Positions 1 to 10,732 of a stretch of 64,000 nucleotides of DNA are shown in pieces. A program made the translations under genes and the position numbers. The DNA lies in contig NC_057862.1 in assembly GCF_019393635.1 (NCBI RefSeq), forward strand, positions 418,731,669 through 418,795,668. The letters run 5' to 3'. The notes under the pieces are model-generated. The model had not been told where the DNA came from. It searched no databases and saw only the letters and a list, made by a program, of their open reading frames with translations. Position 1 is the stretch's first letter. Every line of letters begins with the position of its first letter. This DNA comes from Dromiciops gliroides. Its lineage: Eukaryota > Chordata > Mammalia > Microbiotheria > Microbiotheriidae.

Positions 1-147
1 CAGCTAGATGGCGCAGTGGATAGAGCACCAGCCCTGGAGTCAGGAGTACCTGAGTTCAAATCCGGCCTCAGACACTTAACACTTACTAGCTGTGTGACCC
101 TAGGCAAGTCACTTAACCCCAATTGCCTCACTAAAAAAAAAAAAATT
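1..147 (+). repeat. tRNA-derived CORE-SINE (WSINE1-like), type I
   Basis: Nearly complete copy, cut at its 5' end by the window edge. A box A-like TGGCGCAGTGG lies near base 10 and a box B-like GTTCAAATC near base 54. The CORE segment TAGCTGTGTGACCC follows, then a poly(A) tail. These features show an RNA polymerase III-transcribed, tRNA-derived SINE that depends on L1 for its movement. The family name is from memory of marsupial SINEs; the structure itself is directly visible. Confidence 0.88.
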
Positions 148-184
148 AGAAGAGAAACTGATCATATACCTTTCACACTTATGA

Positions 185-892
185 ATAGATGTATTTTTTT
201 TAATTTTAATAAACATTTTTATTTAAAGTTTTGAGTTTCAAATTCTATCCCTCTCTCCCCCCTTCCTGAGGTGGTAAGCAATCAGATATATGTTATACAT
301 GTGGAATTATATAAAACATTACTATGTTATTTTGTATAAGAAAACTCAAATAAAAGAAAATGAAAGATGAAAGTGAAAAATAGCATGCTTCAGTCTGTTC
401 AAACAATATAACTTCTTTCTTTGGAGGTGGATAGTATGCTTCATCATTAGTCCTTTGGGATTGTTTTGGAGCATTGCATTGCTGAGAATAGTTAAGTCAT
501 TCAGAGTTCTTCATCAAACAATATTGCTGTCACTGTGCACAGCATTCTACTGGTTCTGTTCACTTCACTATACATCAGTTCATATAAGTCTTTCCAGAAT
601 TTTCTGAAATAATCCCCCTTGTTAATAATCTTTCATTACCATCTTGTACCACAGCTTGTTCAGTCATTCCCCAATTGATGGGCTATCTTTTGATTTCCAA
701 TTCTTAGCCACCATAAAAAGAGCTGCTATAAATATTTTTATACTAATCTTTTTCTTTTGGGGGGAATGTCTTTGGGATATAATCCTAGGAGTGGTATTCT
801 TAGATCAAAGGGTATGCATAGTTTGATAGCCTTTTGGGTGTAGTTCCAAATGGTTGGATCTCACCACTCCACCAACAGTGGATTAGCATAGA
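185..892 (-). mobile_element. L1 LINE 3' fragment
   Basis: Read on the minus strand, this carries the C-terminal ORF2 region, with the conserved block encoding PSIGEW near 670, followed by the 3' UTR. It is an old, decayed copy with several frameshifts. It abuts an opposite-strand L1 at about 893. Confidence 0.75.
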
Positions 893-902
893 AGATGTAT
901 TC

Positions 903-1063
903 CTTTTTTCTTCTTTCTTTTTTTTGGTGAGGCAATTGGGGTTAAGTGACTTGCCCAGGGTCACACAGCTAGTAAGTGTCAAGTGTCTGAGGCCAAATTT
1001 AAACTCAGGTCCTCCTGACTCTAGGGCCAATGCTCTATCCACTGTGCTACCTGGCTGCCCCAG
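903..1063 (-). repeat. WSINE1-like SINE, type III, in L1
   Basis: Poly(T) lies on the left and the 5' end (CTGGCTGCCCC) on the right. It is flanked by copies of AGATGTATTC, a TSD that places the insertion in older L1 sequence. Confidence 0.88.
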
Positions 1064-1945
1064 GAGATGTATTCTTAACCAAACAAGAGATAGAGACAAT
1101 TAGAAAAGATAAAATAGATAGTTTTGATTACTTGAAACTGAAAAGCTTCTGCACAGGCAAAAATAATTCATCTAGATAAGAAGTTAAGTGTTCAAAGGAG
1201 AAAACTTTTTTGTAACAAATTTCTCTGTTAAGGATTTGGTACCCAAGATATATAAATAATTAAATGATGCATGTCAGGCTGATAGCCATTCCCCAACAGA
1301 TAACAGTCAAAAGATGTGAACAAATAGTTCTCTAAAGAACTGCAAAGAATTCACATCTACATGAAAAAAAATGCTTCAAGTTCACAATTAAGAGAAATAC
1401 AAATCAAAAGAACTCTGAGGTTTCACCTTATCCCCTGCAAATTGGCAAAAATAACCCCAAAATGGCAACAATCAATACTGGACCATTTGTGGAAAAATGA
1501 GCATACTACATTGTTGGTGATTGTGAAATGGTACAACATTTTGGAAAGCAATTTGGATTTATGCAAATAAAATGATAGAAATGTCCATACCCCTTGAAGC
1601 AGAGATTCTATTAAACTTATACTCCCAGGAAGCCATTGAGAAGAAGAAAGTCCCCTTATACTTCAAAATATTTATAGAGGTATGTCTTGTGATGGCTAAG
1701 AACTGAAAACAAAATAGATGCCCATCAAATGAGGAAGGCTAAACAAATCGTGATACATAAATATAATGGAATTATCTGTGTGACTGATAGAGAGAAGTAT
1801 GGAAAGATCTATATGAAGTATTGTAGTGAAGTAAGAAGAGCCAAGAAAACAATATCCATAGTAACTATAGCCATGTAAATGGAAAGAATAACTATATACC
1901 AAAAACATCCAAACTAAATTGTACAAAATTATAAAGATCAAGCAG

Positions 1946-2095
1946 GGGGGCAGCTAGGTGGTGCAGTGGATAAAGCACCTGCCCTGGATTCAGGAGGACC
2001 TGAGTTCAAATCCAGAAATCCAGCCTCAGACACTTGACACTTACTGTGTGACCCTGGGCAAGTCACTTAACCCTCATTGCCCTGCCCTCCCCCCC
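1946..2095 (+). repeat. WSINE1-like SINE, type II
   Basis: The flanking TSD is AAAGATCAA(G/A)CAGG. This copy lacks TAGC in the CORE segment and has a short internal duplication (AAATCCAG repeated near 2009-2026). Its 3' tail is C-rich rather than A-rich. Confidence 0.88.
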
Positions 2096-2190
2096 AAAGA
2101 TCAAACAGGACTCAAATGAAGAAATATGAAAAGATACACCTAACCTTCACCTTCATGTAGGTAGGAAGTCCACATGTGTTACATGTAGCA

Positions 2191-2336
2191 TTTTTTTTTA
2201 AGTGAGGCAATTGGGGTTAAGTGACTTGCCCAGGGTCACACAGCTAGTAAGTGTTAAGTGTCTGAGCCCGGATTTGAACTCAGGTACTCCTGACTTCAGG
2301 GCTGGTGCTCTATCCACTGTGCCACCTAGCTGCCCC
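2191..2336 (-). repeat. WSINE1-like SINE, type I
   Basis: The TSD ACATGTAGCA lies at 2181-2190 and again just after the 5' end at about 2338-2349. The element is otherwise canonical. Confidence 0.9.
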
Positions 2337-2536
2337 ATACATGTAGCACTTTTTTAAAAAATTTTTCAATGTATTGATCAGTTGTGTTGAAATTTTTTCC
2401 TCTCTAAAAAATAAAAAAAAAATAATAATCTGGGATGGCACTCAGAGAGGGAAGAGTAAGGGGAAGGATGCTGAGAATAATTATGTTGATGTAGGAAACA
2501 GAAAATATCAAGAAAAACTTTTTTTAAAAAAAGCTT

Positions 2537-2697
2537 ATGGGGGGGGCAGCTAGGTGGCGCAGTGGATAGAGCACCAGCCCTGGAGTCAGGAGTACCTGAG
2601 TTCAAATCCAGCCTCAGACACTTGACACTTACTAGCTGTGTGACCCTGGGTAAGTCACTTAACCCCAATTTCCTGACCAAAAAAAAGAGAGAGAGAT
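2537..2697 (+). repeat. WSINE1-like SINE, type III
   Basis: It is inserted at AAAAAGCTTA, which is repeated after the A-rich and GA-rich tail at about 2698. Confidence 0.9.
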
Positions 2698-2737
2698 AAA
2701 AAAGCTTACAGACTCCAGAAATATCTCCAAAGTCATA

Positions 2738-3226
2738 TGTAGCAAGGGATGCCCACCACCACCATGAAGCATGGAGGTGTCATAAAGCTCAGAGAGGTAA
2801 AATAAACATTTCCAGCCTCTTTCTCCCAACACCACCCACACTTCTCCAAGGGAGACTTTAATTCCTGCCAGGAGGAGATGCAAGAGGTTGGGACCAGAAG
2901 TCTGGCCTCTCTGCTCTTTTCAGAGAGAGGTAGTGCCAGGCTAGAATTATATCTATCTGCTCCCTTAAATATTATTAGTCTAGGGGATGTGGTTTTGAAG
3001 TTCAAGCCAAACCTCTAACTGCTGTTTCTTAATGGAGAAAGGTCCCAATCTTTATATCCAATGCTTGACTCCCTTCCCCACCAAATACCAGTTCCACAAT
3101 AAACACACATACTAACCATGTGATTTTGTTAGCCTAAGGGGGAGGAGGGGATCTGAGACCTTTGGCCTACAAACAGGTCAGGGGGAGTATGGTCATTGAG
3201 AGGAGACAACTACCCATTTTCTCACA
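2738..3226 (-). mobile_element. Solo retroviral LTR (minus strand)
   Basis: The element runs from TGTAGC to CTCACA on the plus strand. Read on the minus strand it starts TGTGAGAAAATGGGTAG. That start, and about 120 bp after it, match the start of the LTR at 23523. A TATAAAGAT box lies near 3050. No clear TSD was found and no internal retroviral genes follow. Boundaries are approximate. Confidence 0.5.
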
Positions 3227-3891
3227 ATAACAAAACAGAAATCAAAGAAAGTATACATAGGAAAATATTTATCAGACAATAAAGAGCGACTGATTTCTCC
3301 CATTGGGAGCAAAGTAACTCAGCTGAACCAAGATAGTTCTGTATCTCACCCACGGAAAGTCCTGTCAAGTCTCTAGTGTAGCAAGCTGGAGATGGGGAGA
3401 AAATGGATACTGTGCTCCTCTCATGTCAGCTTCTTCCCAGAGTCTTTTCCTTCAGCAATCTGAGTGGGGTTGGCATCTTTCACTTCCCTCAAAGCTGGAA
3501 GCCAGAATTGCCCAAAGTGACTGCAGAACACAAAGAGACTGAAGACACTTGGAGATTCTGGTGTTCTCTCTTATGTGCTCACAAACTACATTGCTCCTCA
3601 CAAAGGTACAGGGCAATTATCTCCACCAGTGAGGAGAGAGTTTGGGATTCAGTTTATACATGTAAATGGCTTAATTTTTTCCCCACTCCTGACTTCTTCA
3701 TGCAAACATGTCTGTTTTCCACCCTAATTTCTTTCTTTATTCCCTTGAAAACAGATCCCAGATTCAAATCACCAGCTGCTGAAATGATCTGATGTACTGT
3801 GCAAATCAGTTCCTCTTGGTTGCCTGTGTGTAGGATGAATTTCTACATGATCCTGACTTCCTGAACCATGATAATAAAAGTGTATATCCAT
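3227..3891. other. Non-repetitive stretch, no gene seen
   Basis: A 129-codon plus-strand open frame at 3403-3792 shows no domain, and its composition is unremarkable. I do not regard it as a gene. Confidence 0.4.
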
Positions 3892-4055
3892 GGGGGCAGC
3901 TAGGTGGCACAGTGGATAGAGCACCGGCCCTGGAGTCCGGAGTACCTGAGTTCAAATCCGGCCTCAGACGCTTAACACTTACTAGCTGGGTTACCCTGGG
4001 CAAGTCACTTAACCCCAATTGCCTCACTAAAATTAAAAATAAATTTTTTTAAAAA
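3892..4055 (+). repeat. WSINE1-like SINE, type I
   Basis: The TSD is a (T/C)ATATCCA-like motif just upstream and again at about 4060. The CORE reads AGCTGGGTTACCC, a mutated version. Confidence 0.88.
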
Positions 4056-4484
4056 GCATATATCCAGTGTTAACTTGGAAATTTAGGAAAAAATCAATAT
4101 AGGAGAAAATAAGGTCTTTAGTCAGGGCAGAGGAACTATAGCTCATGCTATAGCAAAGCAAGATGCTAGGAATACCCAAAGATGGGGACTAAAGACTGGG
4201 TTTTTATGTGGCAACACAACAAAGGGAACTATAGGACTGCTCTAGAGTTAAGTATAGAAGCTACTTAACTCTACTTAATGTAGGTGGACCTTTTTACATA
4301 ATAATCTAAAGTCCCGGGAGGAAGGTGGGGAATTTTTGGGAGGGGATAGTTTGTTTGGGGAGATCCATAAGTCAATCAAGTGTCTGGAACTGACAAAGAT
4401 TGGTTAGCCCCAGGCAAGGCATTGGCCTGGGAATGGGGAGTAGATGGGGATCAGTCTGTTCTCAGTAAATTCGTGGTTATTGCC

Positions 4485-4705
4485 AGATATACCCAGGCCA
4501 GAGATATTGGCCCTCAGGATCATAGTTTTATAGCTGGAAGTTACTTTTGGAGATGGGGAGTCCACCCTCTCCATGTTATACATGAGCTAACCAAGGTGAA
4601 ATTAAGTGACTTGCCCCAGGTCACATAGGTAGTAAGGGACAAAGATGGGATTTAAGCCCATGTACTCTGATTCCAAACCAGTATTCTTCCCACTATACTA
4701 ACTGT
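4485..4705 (-). repeat. MIR-type CORE-SINE, old
   Basis: Reverse-strand CORE (AAGTGACTTGCCC, GTCACATAGGTAGTAAG) with heavy divergence. It precedes an L2 tail. Confidence 0.65.
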
Positions 4706-4839
4706 TATGTCTCGAACATTCTTTCCAGGTAAAAGCAGAGCCAGATGAAATGTTTCCTGTCTATCAGTTACTATGGGAATTTGGTCCACAGCAGATCAGA
4801 AAAGGGCCCCCATTTAAGGATTCCAGTTGTACTGGAGCT

Positions 4840-4965
4840 GAAAAATAATAGAATCTAAGTTCCCTATGGGCAGGGATTGTATCATTTTTGTCTTTGTATC
4901 AATGGCACCTAACATAGGACCTGGAAAATAGTAGGTACTTAATAAATACTTGTTGACTGATGGGT
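4840..4965 (+). repeat. L2 LINE 3' end
   Basis: It carries the typical L2 terminal motifs in order: GGGCAGGGATTG, TTTGTATC, GGCACCTAACATAGG and TTAATAAATACTTGTTGACTGA. No coding part is retained. Confidence 0.7.
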
Positions 4966-4977
4966 TGATGATGGTAC

Positions 4978-5632
4978 TGATGTAGGAGGCAAAGAAAGGG
5001 TTAACAGACAAACTTAAGACCCTGAGCTCTAATTTAGATCTGAGCTCCAAGAGGGGCTATAACTTACAGACCCCAGCTCCAAAAGGGATTAATGGATAAC
5101 ATATGACTTGGGCCTTCATTAATACAAGTCAGGGCCCAGGCTCTTGTTACCCACATTAATTACTACTCATAACAAGAACATAAAGAGGCAGGTCATAGAG
5201 ACCTTAATTATAACAAAGACATAGAGACAGGCTATAGAAATCCTAACTGAGAGATGTTAGTATCCAGAAACTAGGCATGGGAATGAACATTCTGACCTTG
5301 GCAAGTTGAGGTAACATGTACGGAAAAGGCCAAGTTTGTCCCTAGATTCACCTTTTGAAGTGTAAACCTCAAAAACACACCTCCATGGAAAAAGGTACCT
5401 GCCTTGGAGGTTGGCTCCTCCAAATTAGGGTAGGCCCTCCCCTGTACCTCCCTAAGGTGGAGATTATTATAATGAGACTGATAATCAATTTATCCATACT
5501 ATAAATATAACTGTCTTTCCTTTCCCTATTTGAGAGACACCTCCATAGTTTTCTCCCTGTGGTCACTCACAGTATTGCAATAAAACTTGGGAAACTCAGT
5601 CACTGAGTATTGTAATTCTTTTGGGATGCCTC
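4978..5632 (+). mobile_element. Solo LTR, family shared with 60607-61264
   Basis: It begins TGATGTAGGAGGC. The final 150 bp hold a polyadenylation signal (GCAATAAAACTT, about 5577) and a TGAGTATTGTAATTC end. The same sequence recurs in reverse orientation at 60607-61264, which fixes it as a dispersed element. There are no gag, pol or env genes, so it is a solo LTR or LTR fragment. The 3' boundary is uncertain. Confidence 0.65.
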
Positions 5633-6042
5633 ATGATTAATTCCATCCCACCTCAGGGCTTTCTCCATGTAAAGAGAGAGCTTGTGTTTGCTATTGCTCA
5701 AGGTCATCACAGCACAGCTTCAGTCCAACTTTTTGTAAAGAGTCTGAGGCTCCCAAATGAGCTGACTCAGCCCCTGGACCTCATACATGGAGTCCTCTAA
5801 CTCTTTTTCTTCCCATGCTTTAGTGGGGCTAAACTGGCTACTCTTCCTGTGCTGTGTTCATACCTACCTCTGTGAAGAATTCAGGCAGAAGGACTATGGA
5901 GAAAAGAGGACTCTAGGATCTTTGAATTATTTGTTATGAAAGCACTGACTCATCCTCCTAGAGTAAATTACAGTCTCTTAGCTCCACCAGAAGTTAGCCC
6001 AAGGAAGCACCAACCTGACCAGGGTACTCCCTCCTAAGCCGG
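5633..6042. other. Single-copy DNA, nothing recognised
   Basis: No repeat motif and no convincing open frame were seen. Confidence 0.4.
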
Positions 6043-6540
6043 TGCTTTGCTCATTTTGATGAGTGGGATGGGAAGTACACCCACTGACCCCTGTAATAGA
6101 GACTCGAGGAGAAAGGAGGCCGAAGCATTGATTTTATTTCTTTCGAAAGAAAGGTGTACCACACTCACTGGGACAACCAGGAGGTGTGACACACTGGGAT
6201 TAGGAATCAAGCAGTTTTTATACTTTTTACACATATCTAATTTGAGCAAAAATGCGATAATTGGGTTCAGCAATAAATCTTTCTCCTGGAATGTTCAGTG
6301 ATAGTCCCTCTCTCCTGGGTCAGAGTGCCCCAACCTCAGGGGTTCAGCCATAGGTTATTTTGCAAAATTTCATGTTTAATGTCTCGGTGCAGACCCTATG
6401 AAGCAATTTTTAAGTTGATATGCCTATATTTAGAAAGGGGGATAGTAGCTTCCCGTTATTGCCTCTCTCTAGAGAAAAAACAGAGAGAGAGAGAAATAGG
6501 GGGCTTTAAGGGACTTTAAGACTTTGAGATCAGATCACTA
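6043..6540 (-). mobile_element. Probable solo LTR (minus strand)
   Basis: On the minus strand there is a TATA box (TATAAAAACTGC, complement of 6211-6222). About 80 bases downstream is AATAAA (complement of 6133-6138), then a short U5-like stretch. The spacing of core promoter to polyadenylation signal is that of a retroviral LTR. Ends and target duplication are not clear, and no coding region adjoins it. Confidence 0.45.
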
Positions 6541-7109
6541 GGCCAAAGGGGGGGCACTTTCCATCTCAGTGGAGGGTCACATCTATATGTCCCTCTCATT
6601 GAGGCAGGAAAGTAAGGATTTCGGTGATTCCAATAGGAGTGGAATATCCCAAGACTGCATCATAAAATGTCTGCTTTCTAAATGTGCTCTACTTATTTGA
6701 ATGTAGGTCATGCTTTCCCCCAAACTCTGGCTTATAAAAGCCTAAGTGCAACCTATAATCATGCTTAGTATCATGGCATAGTAAAGCCAAGACTTAAGAT
6801 CACCTGTTCTTCTCTTTAGAGATATGGCGCCAGTTGCCTGGTGAGTCATTCATTATGAGATGAGTGTAGAGACTGTCCAAGTGTTTTTTGTTTTTTTTCT
6901 ATTATAAACAATTTAGATGACTGTTGAAAAAATGCAAACCTCATTATTAGAGGTTGCAACAATTCCAATGAAAATTTAAAACAACTGTTGAAACTACACA
7001 ATAAAGAAAGAGGAATAATAATAAGTTTATATTTACATAGCACTTTAAGGGTTACAAAGTGCTTTACATATATTATCTCAAGAAGGGGCTGTAGGAACAT
7101 CAAGTAAGA
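6541..7109. other. Mostly single-copy DNA with an old repeat tail
   Basis: Bases 7020-7080 resemble the 3' part of MIR-related SINEs (TTACAAAGTGCTTTACATA). The rest is unassigned. Confidence 0.4.
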
Positions 7110-8123
7110 ACAGGGTGGAGCCAAGATAGAATAGTGAAGTTAGGAAGCTTCCTGAGCTCTCCTAAATTTCCCTCAGAAACAATGTTAAATTAAGCCTCTC
7201 AATGGATTGTGGAGGTGTAAAACCTACAAAAAGATGGGGTAAAACAAATTTCCAGCTTAAAGATAACCAAGAAGGTCTTCTGGAACGGTCTGTCTCACCT
7301 GGGTAAAAGGGGAGCACTGCTCAGTGCATGAGGTATCTGGGCAAGCCAACAAAAGGCTCAACCACAGCACAGACCAGCAGAGGACCCTTGGTCCCAGCTC
7401 AGCAAGCTAGTGGCACAGCAAGCCAGTTGTGAGGCCCCCAGTCCCAACACAGAAGGCCATCTGCCAGCTAGGGTATCTGCTAACCAACAGGCCCAACCAG
7501 GCTGGGCCACTCCAGTGCAGTGAGTAAACTGCAAACAACTGAGGCCTCAGAGTAGAAGGCCAGTAACTGGGCCCCTGGCCTCCAGCAAAAGAAACTTGGG
7601 ACAGTGCACAAGAAGCAGAACTCAACTTTAAAAGGCACAAAAGAGACTAAGATATGAATAAGAAACAGAAATGAACCCTCCCCATAAAAAATTACTATAG
7701 TGACAGGAAGGGTCAAAACATAAACTCAAGGGGCAGCTAGGTGACACAGTGGATAGAGCACTGGCCCTGGAGTCAGGAGTACCTGAGTTCAAATGCAGCC
7801 TCAGACACTTAACACTTACTAGCTATGTGACCCTGTGCAAGTCACTTAATCCCAATTGCCTCACTAAAAAAAAAAAAAAAGAAAGAAGAAAAAAAACCAT
7901 AAACTCAGAAGAGGACAATAATGTCAAAACACCTACACATGAAGCCTCAAGGGGGTAGAGGAATTGGTCTCAAAACTAAAAAGCTCTCTTGGAAGAGCTT
8001 AAAAAGGATTTTATAAACCAAATAAGAGAGGTAGAAGAAAAATTAGGAAAAGAAATGAGAATTATGCAAGAGAAAATCAATAGCTTCAAAAAAGAAAATA
8101 ATGCCTTTAAAAAAAAAAAGACT
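7110..8123 (+). mobile_element. L1 LINE 5' end: 5' UTR and start of ORF1
   Basis: It starts with GGTGGAGCCAAGATAG, close to the GGAGCCAAGATGGC seen at the start of L1 5' UTRs in other mammals, where it includes a YY1 site. A 500-base GC-richer 5' UTR follows. After the SINE at 7731, an open stretch at about 7961-8123 encodes a charged heptad-rich helix (EELKKDFINQIREVEEKLGK), which is the ORF1p coiled coil. The rest of ORF1 and ORF2 is missing, so the element was cut by a later deletion. A 5' end is unusual because most L1 copies are 5' truncated. Confidence 0.7.
7731..7897 (+). repeat. WSINE1-like SINE, type I, in L1 5' region
   Basis: The TSD CATAAACTCA flanks it on both sides (about 7718 and 7898). 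The tail is A-rich with GA interruptions. Confidence 0.9.
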
Positions 8124-8214
8124 GGTAAGAATAGCATGAGCCAGTGGGAAAAGCACTAGCTCTGGAGTCAGAGAACCTGGGTTCATACCTCACCTCTGAA
8201 GCTCACTACGTGAT
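8124..8214 (+). repeat. MIR-type SINE fragment
   Basis: The tRNA-like head only (CTCTGGAGTCAGAGAACCTGGG). The CORE is lost where a CA repeat and another SINE follow. Confidence 0.6.
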
Positions 8215-8240
8215 ATACATACACACACACACACATACAT
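8215..8240. repeat. (CA)n microsatellite
   Basis: Eight CA units plus TACAT interruptions, at the tail of the adjoining minus-strand SINE. Confidence 0.9.
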
Positions 8241-8379
8241 TGTGCAGGGCAATGAGGGTTAAGTGACTTGCCCAGGGTCACGCAGCTAGTAAATGTCAAG
8301 TGTCTGAGGCCGGATTTGAACTCAGGTCCTTCTGAATCTAGGGCTGCTGCTTTATCCACTGAGCCATCTAGGTGCCCCC
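8241..8379 (-). repeat. WSINE1-like SINE, type II
   Basis: Reads CAGGGCAATGAGGGTTAAG on the plus strand. Its A-rich tail has been replaced by the CA repeat. Confidence 0.87.
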
Positions 8380-8591
8380 GACTATAATAACTTTTTACAA
8401 GTGACATATTTTTATTGGGGGGGGGGATGTAGGATAGGGGAGGAGAAATGAAGTTTTATGATAGGGGTGCCCAAAAGAAAAAGAATAAAGAATGTCTCTG
8501 AGGCTTTTTTTTTTAATTCAGAGAATAGAACAGAAGGAAAATCAGAGGGAAAGAAACACAAGATAAGATGTGATTTAGTATATGCTTTTGG

Positions 8592-8748
8592 TTTTTTTGT
8601 TTGTTTTTTGGGGGTGAGGCACTTGGGGTTAAGTGACTTGCCCAGGGTCACACAGCTAGTACGTGTCAAGTGTCTGAGGTCATATTTGAACTCAGATCCT
8701 CCTGAATCCAGGTCCAGTGCTCTATCCACTGCGCCACCTAGCTGCCCT
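8592..8748 (-). repeat. WSINE1-like SINE, type III
   Basis: The TSD TAGTA(T/C)ATGCTTTT lies at 8576-8590 and 8749-8762. The tail contains GTTTTTTTGTTTG. Confidence 0.9.
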
Positions 8749-8762
8749 AGTACATGCTTTTA

Positions 8763-9010
8763 AAAAATAACAACCCAAGCTGTACTTAATGGAGATTCGC
8801 AGTTTCATATAAAAATCCTCTTTTTCTGTTGCGGTCTGTAGGCAGAAATGTTCTTGCTTGTTGGTGCTCATCAAGTCCAAAATAACAACAGCAACAAACC
8901 CTTTAAGTGAGAGAGTTGTTCTAGATGGTCTCTGAAGTCTTTGTAAGTTCTATCTCTATAATCCTAAGGATAACCAACATGATTGAGGTGGAAAGAGCTG
9001 GGACTTTTTT
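8763..9010. other. Single-copy DNA
   Basis: No gene seen. Bases 8925-8960 resemble a MIR 3' tail. Confidence 0.35.
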
Positions 9011-9019
9011 TAAAAAAGA

Positions 9020-9244
9020 ATAAAACATCTTTATTTGTAAACAAAAAGAAATGCAAAAAAATTTTTTTAAATATTTTCTATATTTCTAAATAACTTTTCG
9101 GTAGATGCTTTTATTTATATATTCATCTTCTGTTACCTGCTCATAAGCCAGCAGCCTTCCTTTAGAGATAGCTCCATATCTGTAAACACAATCAAACTCT
9201 ACATTCCATCCCCACAGGGTGGAGTCTAGCCAGTCTGTCCTTTT
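9020..9244 (-). CDS. Possible 3' terminal coding exon, unidentified
   Basis: On the minus strand a 52-codon open frame runs from about 9241 to a TAG at 9086-9088. It reads protein-like (WLDSTLWGWNVEFDCVYRYG early, SIYRKVI at the end), with balanced aromatic, charged and glycine residues. A polyadenylation signal AATAAA follows 50-60 bases after the stop (complement of the TTTATT near 9033). A terminal exon of a minus-strand gene would look like this. Against it, the frame is closed by TAG just upstream, and the only AG candidates there lack a good pyrimidine tract. A retrocopy fragment or chance are both possible. I recognise no family. Confidence 0.22.
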
Positions 9245-9454
9245 CTACCTCCCTCCCTATTCCTAAAGCAAGATGCCTCCTGTCTCAGCTCTGTGGTTTT
9301 CATGCAAAGACCTGGCCATCTTTCCCTGCCTGCCTCAGCCTAGGGCCTGGGACCATCACTGGAGCTACAAGAGACATCTAAGGATCTATCCCCTCTCCAC
9401 CAAATATTAGGAGAGGCCAAAGGCTGTCAGAGAACAGACTTCACAAGGAAATCT

Positions 9455-9645
9455 GTTCTCAAATATCTCATAGACCACTGAAACTGGAAAGAGATCATTT
9501 AGTTCAACCCCCTTATTGTACACAGCAGAAAAGCGAGGCTCAGAAATGGGAAATGACTTGGCAAAAAACATATAACAAGTCAGTGTCAGACTCAAGAACA
9601 AAGCACAGTTCTCTTCCAGTCGAGAGTTCTTCCCACTGTTCTGTG
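9455..9645 (-). repeat. MIR-type CORE-SINE, old
   Basis: Reverse-complement MIR landmarks are visible (GAGGCTCAGAAATGGG, AATGACTTGGC, TTCTTCCCACT). Confidence 0.65.
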
Positions 9646-9898
9646 ATGTCTTCTTGAATCCTAATTTCCATCCAACACTGAGGCCAACAACTTTTCTTCA
9701 AGTCACCAGCCACAGCCTTCTAGCCTCATGCTTTATATCACTGTAGTTGTTAGGACAAGCTAAGTAGTGCAATGGAAAGAATCCTCCACAAAGGCCTAGA
9801 TAAGCCTCCCTATTCTACCACTAATTTGCTAGATGACTCTGGGGAAGTCACCTTACTTCTCAGAACCTCAGTTACGTCTGTAAAAAGGAAATAATACA

Positions 9899-10687
9899 TA
9901 TGAAAAAATGCTCTAAATCACTATTGATTAGAGAGATGCAAATTAAAATAACTCTGAGGTACCACCTGACACCTATCAGATTGACTAATATGACAAAAAA
10001 AGAAAATAATAAATGTTGGAGAAGCTGTGGAAAAATTGGAACACTAATGCATTGTTGGTGGAGCTGTGAACTGATCCAACCATTCTGGAGAGCAATTTGG
10101 AATAATACCCAAAGGGCTAAAAAGCTATGCATACCCTTTGACCCAGCAATACCACTTTTGGGTCTTTTTCCCAAAGAGATCATAAAAAAGGGAAAAGGAC
10201 TCACATGTACAAAAATATTTATAGCTGCTCTTTTTGTGGTGGCAAGGAATTGGAAATTGAGGGGCTGCCCATCAATTGGGGAATGGCTGAACAAGTTGTG
10301 TGGTATATAAATGTAATGGAATTCTATTGTCCTGTAAGAAATGATGAGCAGGAGGAGTTCAGAGAAACCTGGAAGGACTTGCATGAACTGATGATGAGTG
10401 AGATAAGCAGAACCAGAAGAAAATTGTACACAGTATCATCAATATTATGTGTTGATCAACTGTAATAGACTAGATTCTTCTCACCAATACAAAGGTAAAA
10501 GAAAGTTCCAAAGGACTCATGATGGAAAAGGCTCTCCAAATCCAGAAAAAAAAAGAACTGTGGAATATGGATGCTGATTGGACCATACTATTTCTTTTGT
10601 TTTTGGTATTGTTGTTTTTCTTTTCTGAGGTTTTTCCTTTTTGCTCTGATTCTTCTCTTATGACTAATGCAGGAATATGTTTAATGT

Positions 10688-10732
<45 letters not shown>

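Larger units (their letters stand above)
1064..2536 (+). mobile_element. L1 LINE 3' fragment, interrupted by two SINEs
   Basis: The ORF2 C-terminal region is recognisable as a decayed version of the KQEIE...DSFDYLKLKSF block near 1085-1150, which is homologous to the intact copy at 24469. The 3' UTR follows, and SINEs at 1946 and 2191 split it. Stops and frameshifts are frequent, so it is an old copy. Confidence 0.72.

Noticed and set aside
1..75. tRNA gene
   Set aside because: The box A and box B motifs belong to the tRNA-derived head of the SINE. The sequence does not fold as an intact tRNA with a proper anticodon arm and acceptor end, and it recurs dozens of times with a CORE and poly(A).
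5633..6042. Internal retroviral genes following the LTR at 4978
   Set aside because: No primer-binding site, gag or pol similarity is seen. The flanking DNA appears unrelated, so the LTR is treated as solo.
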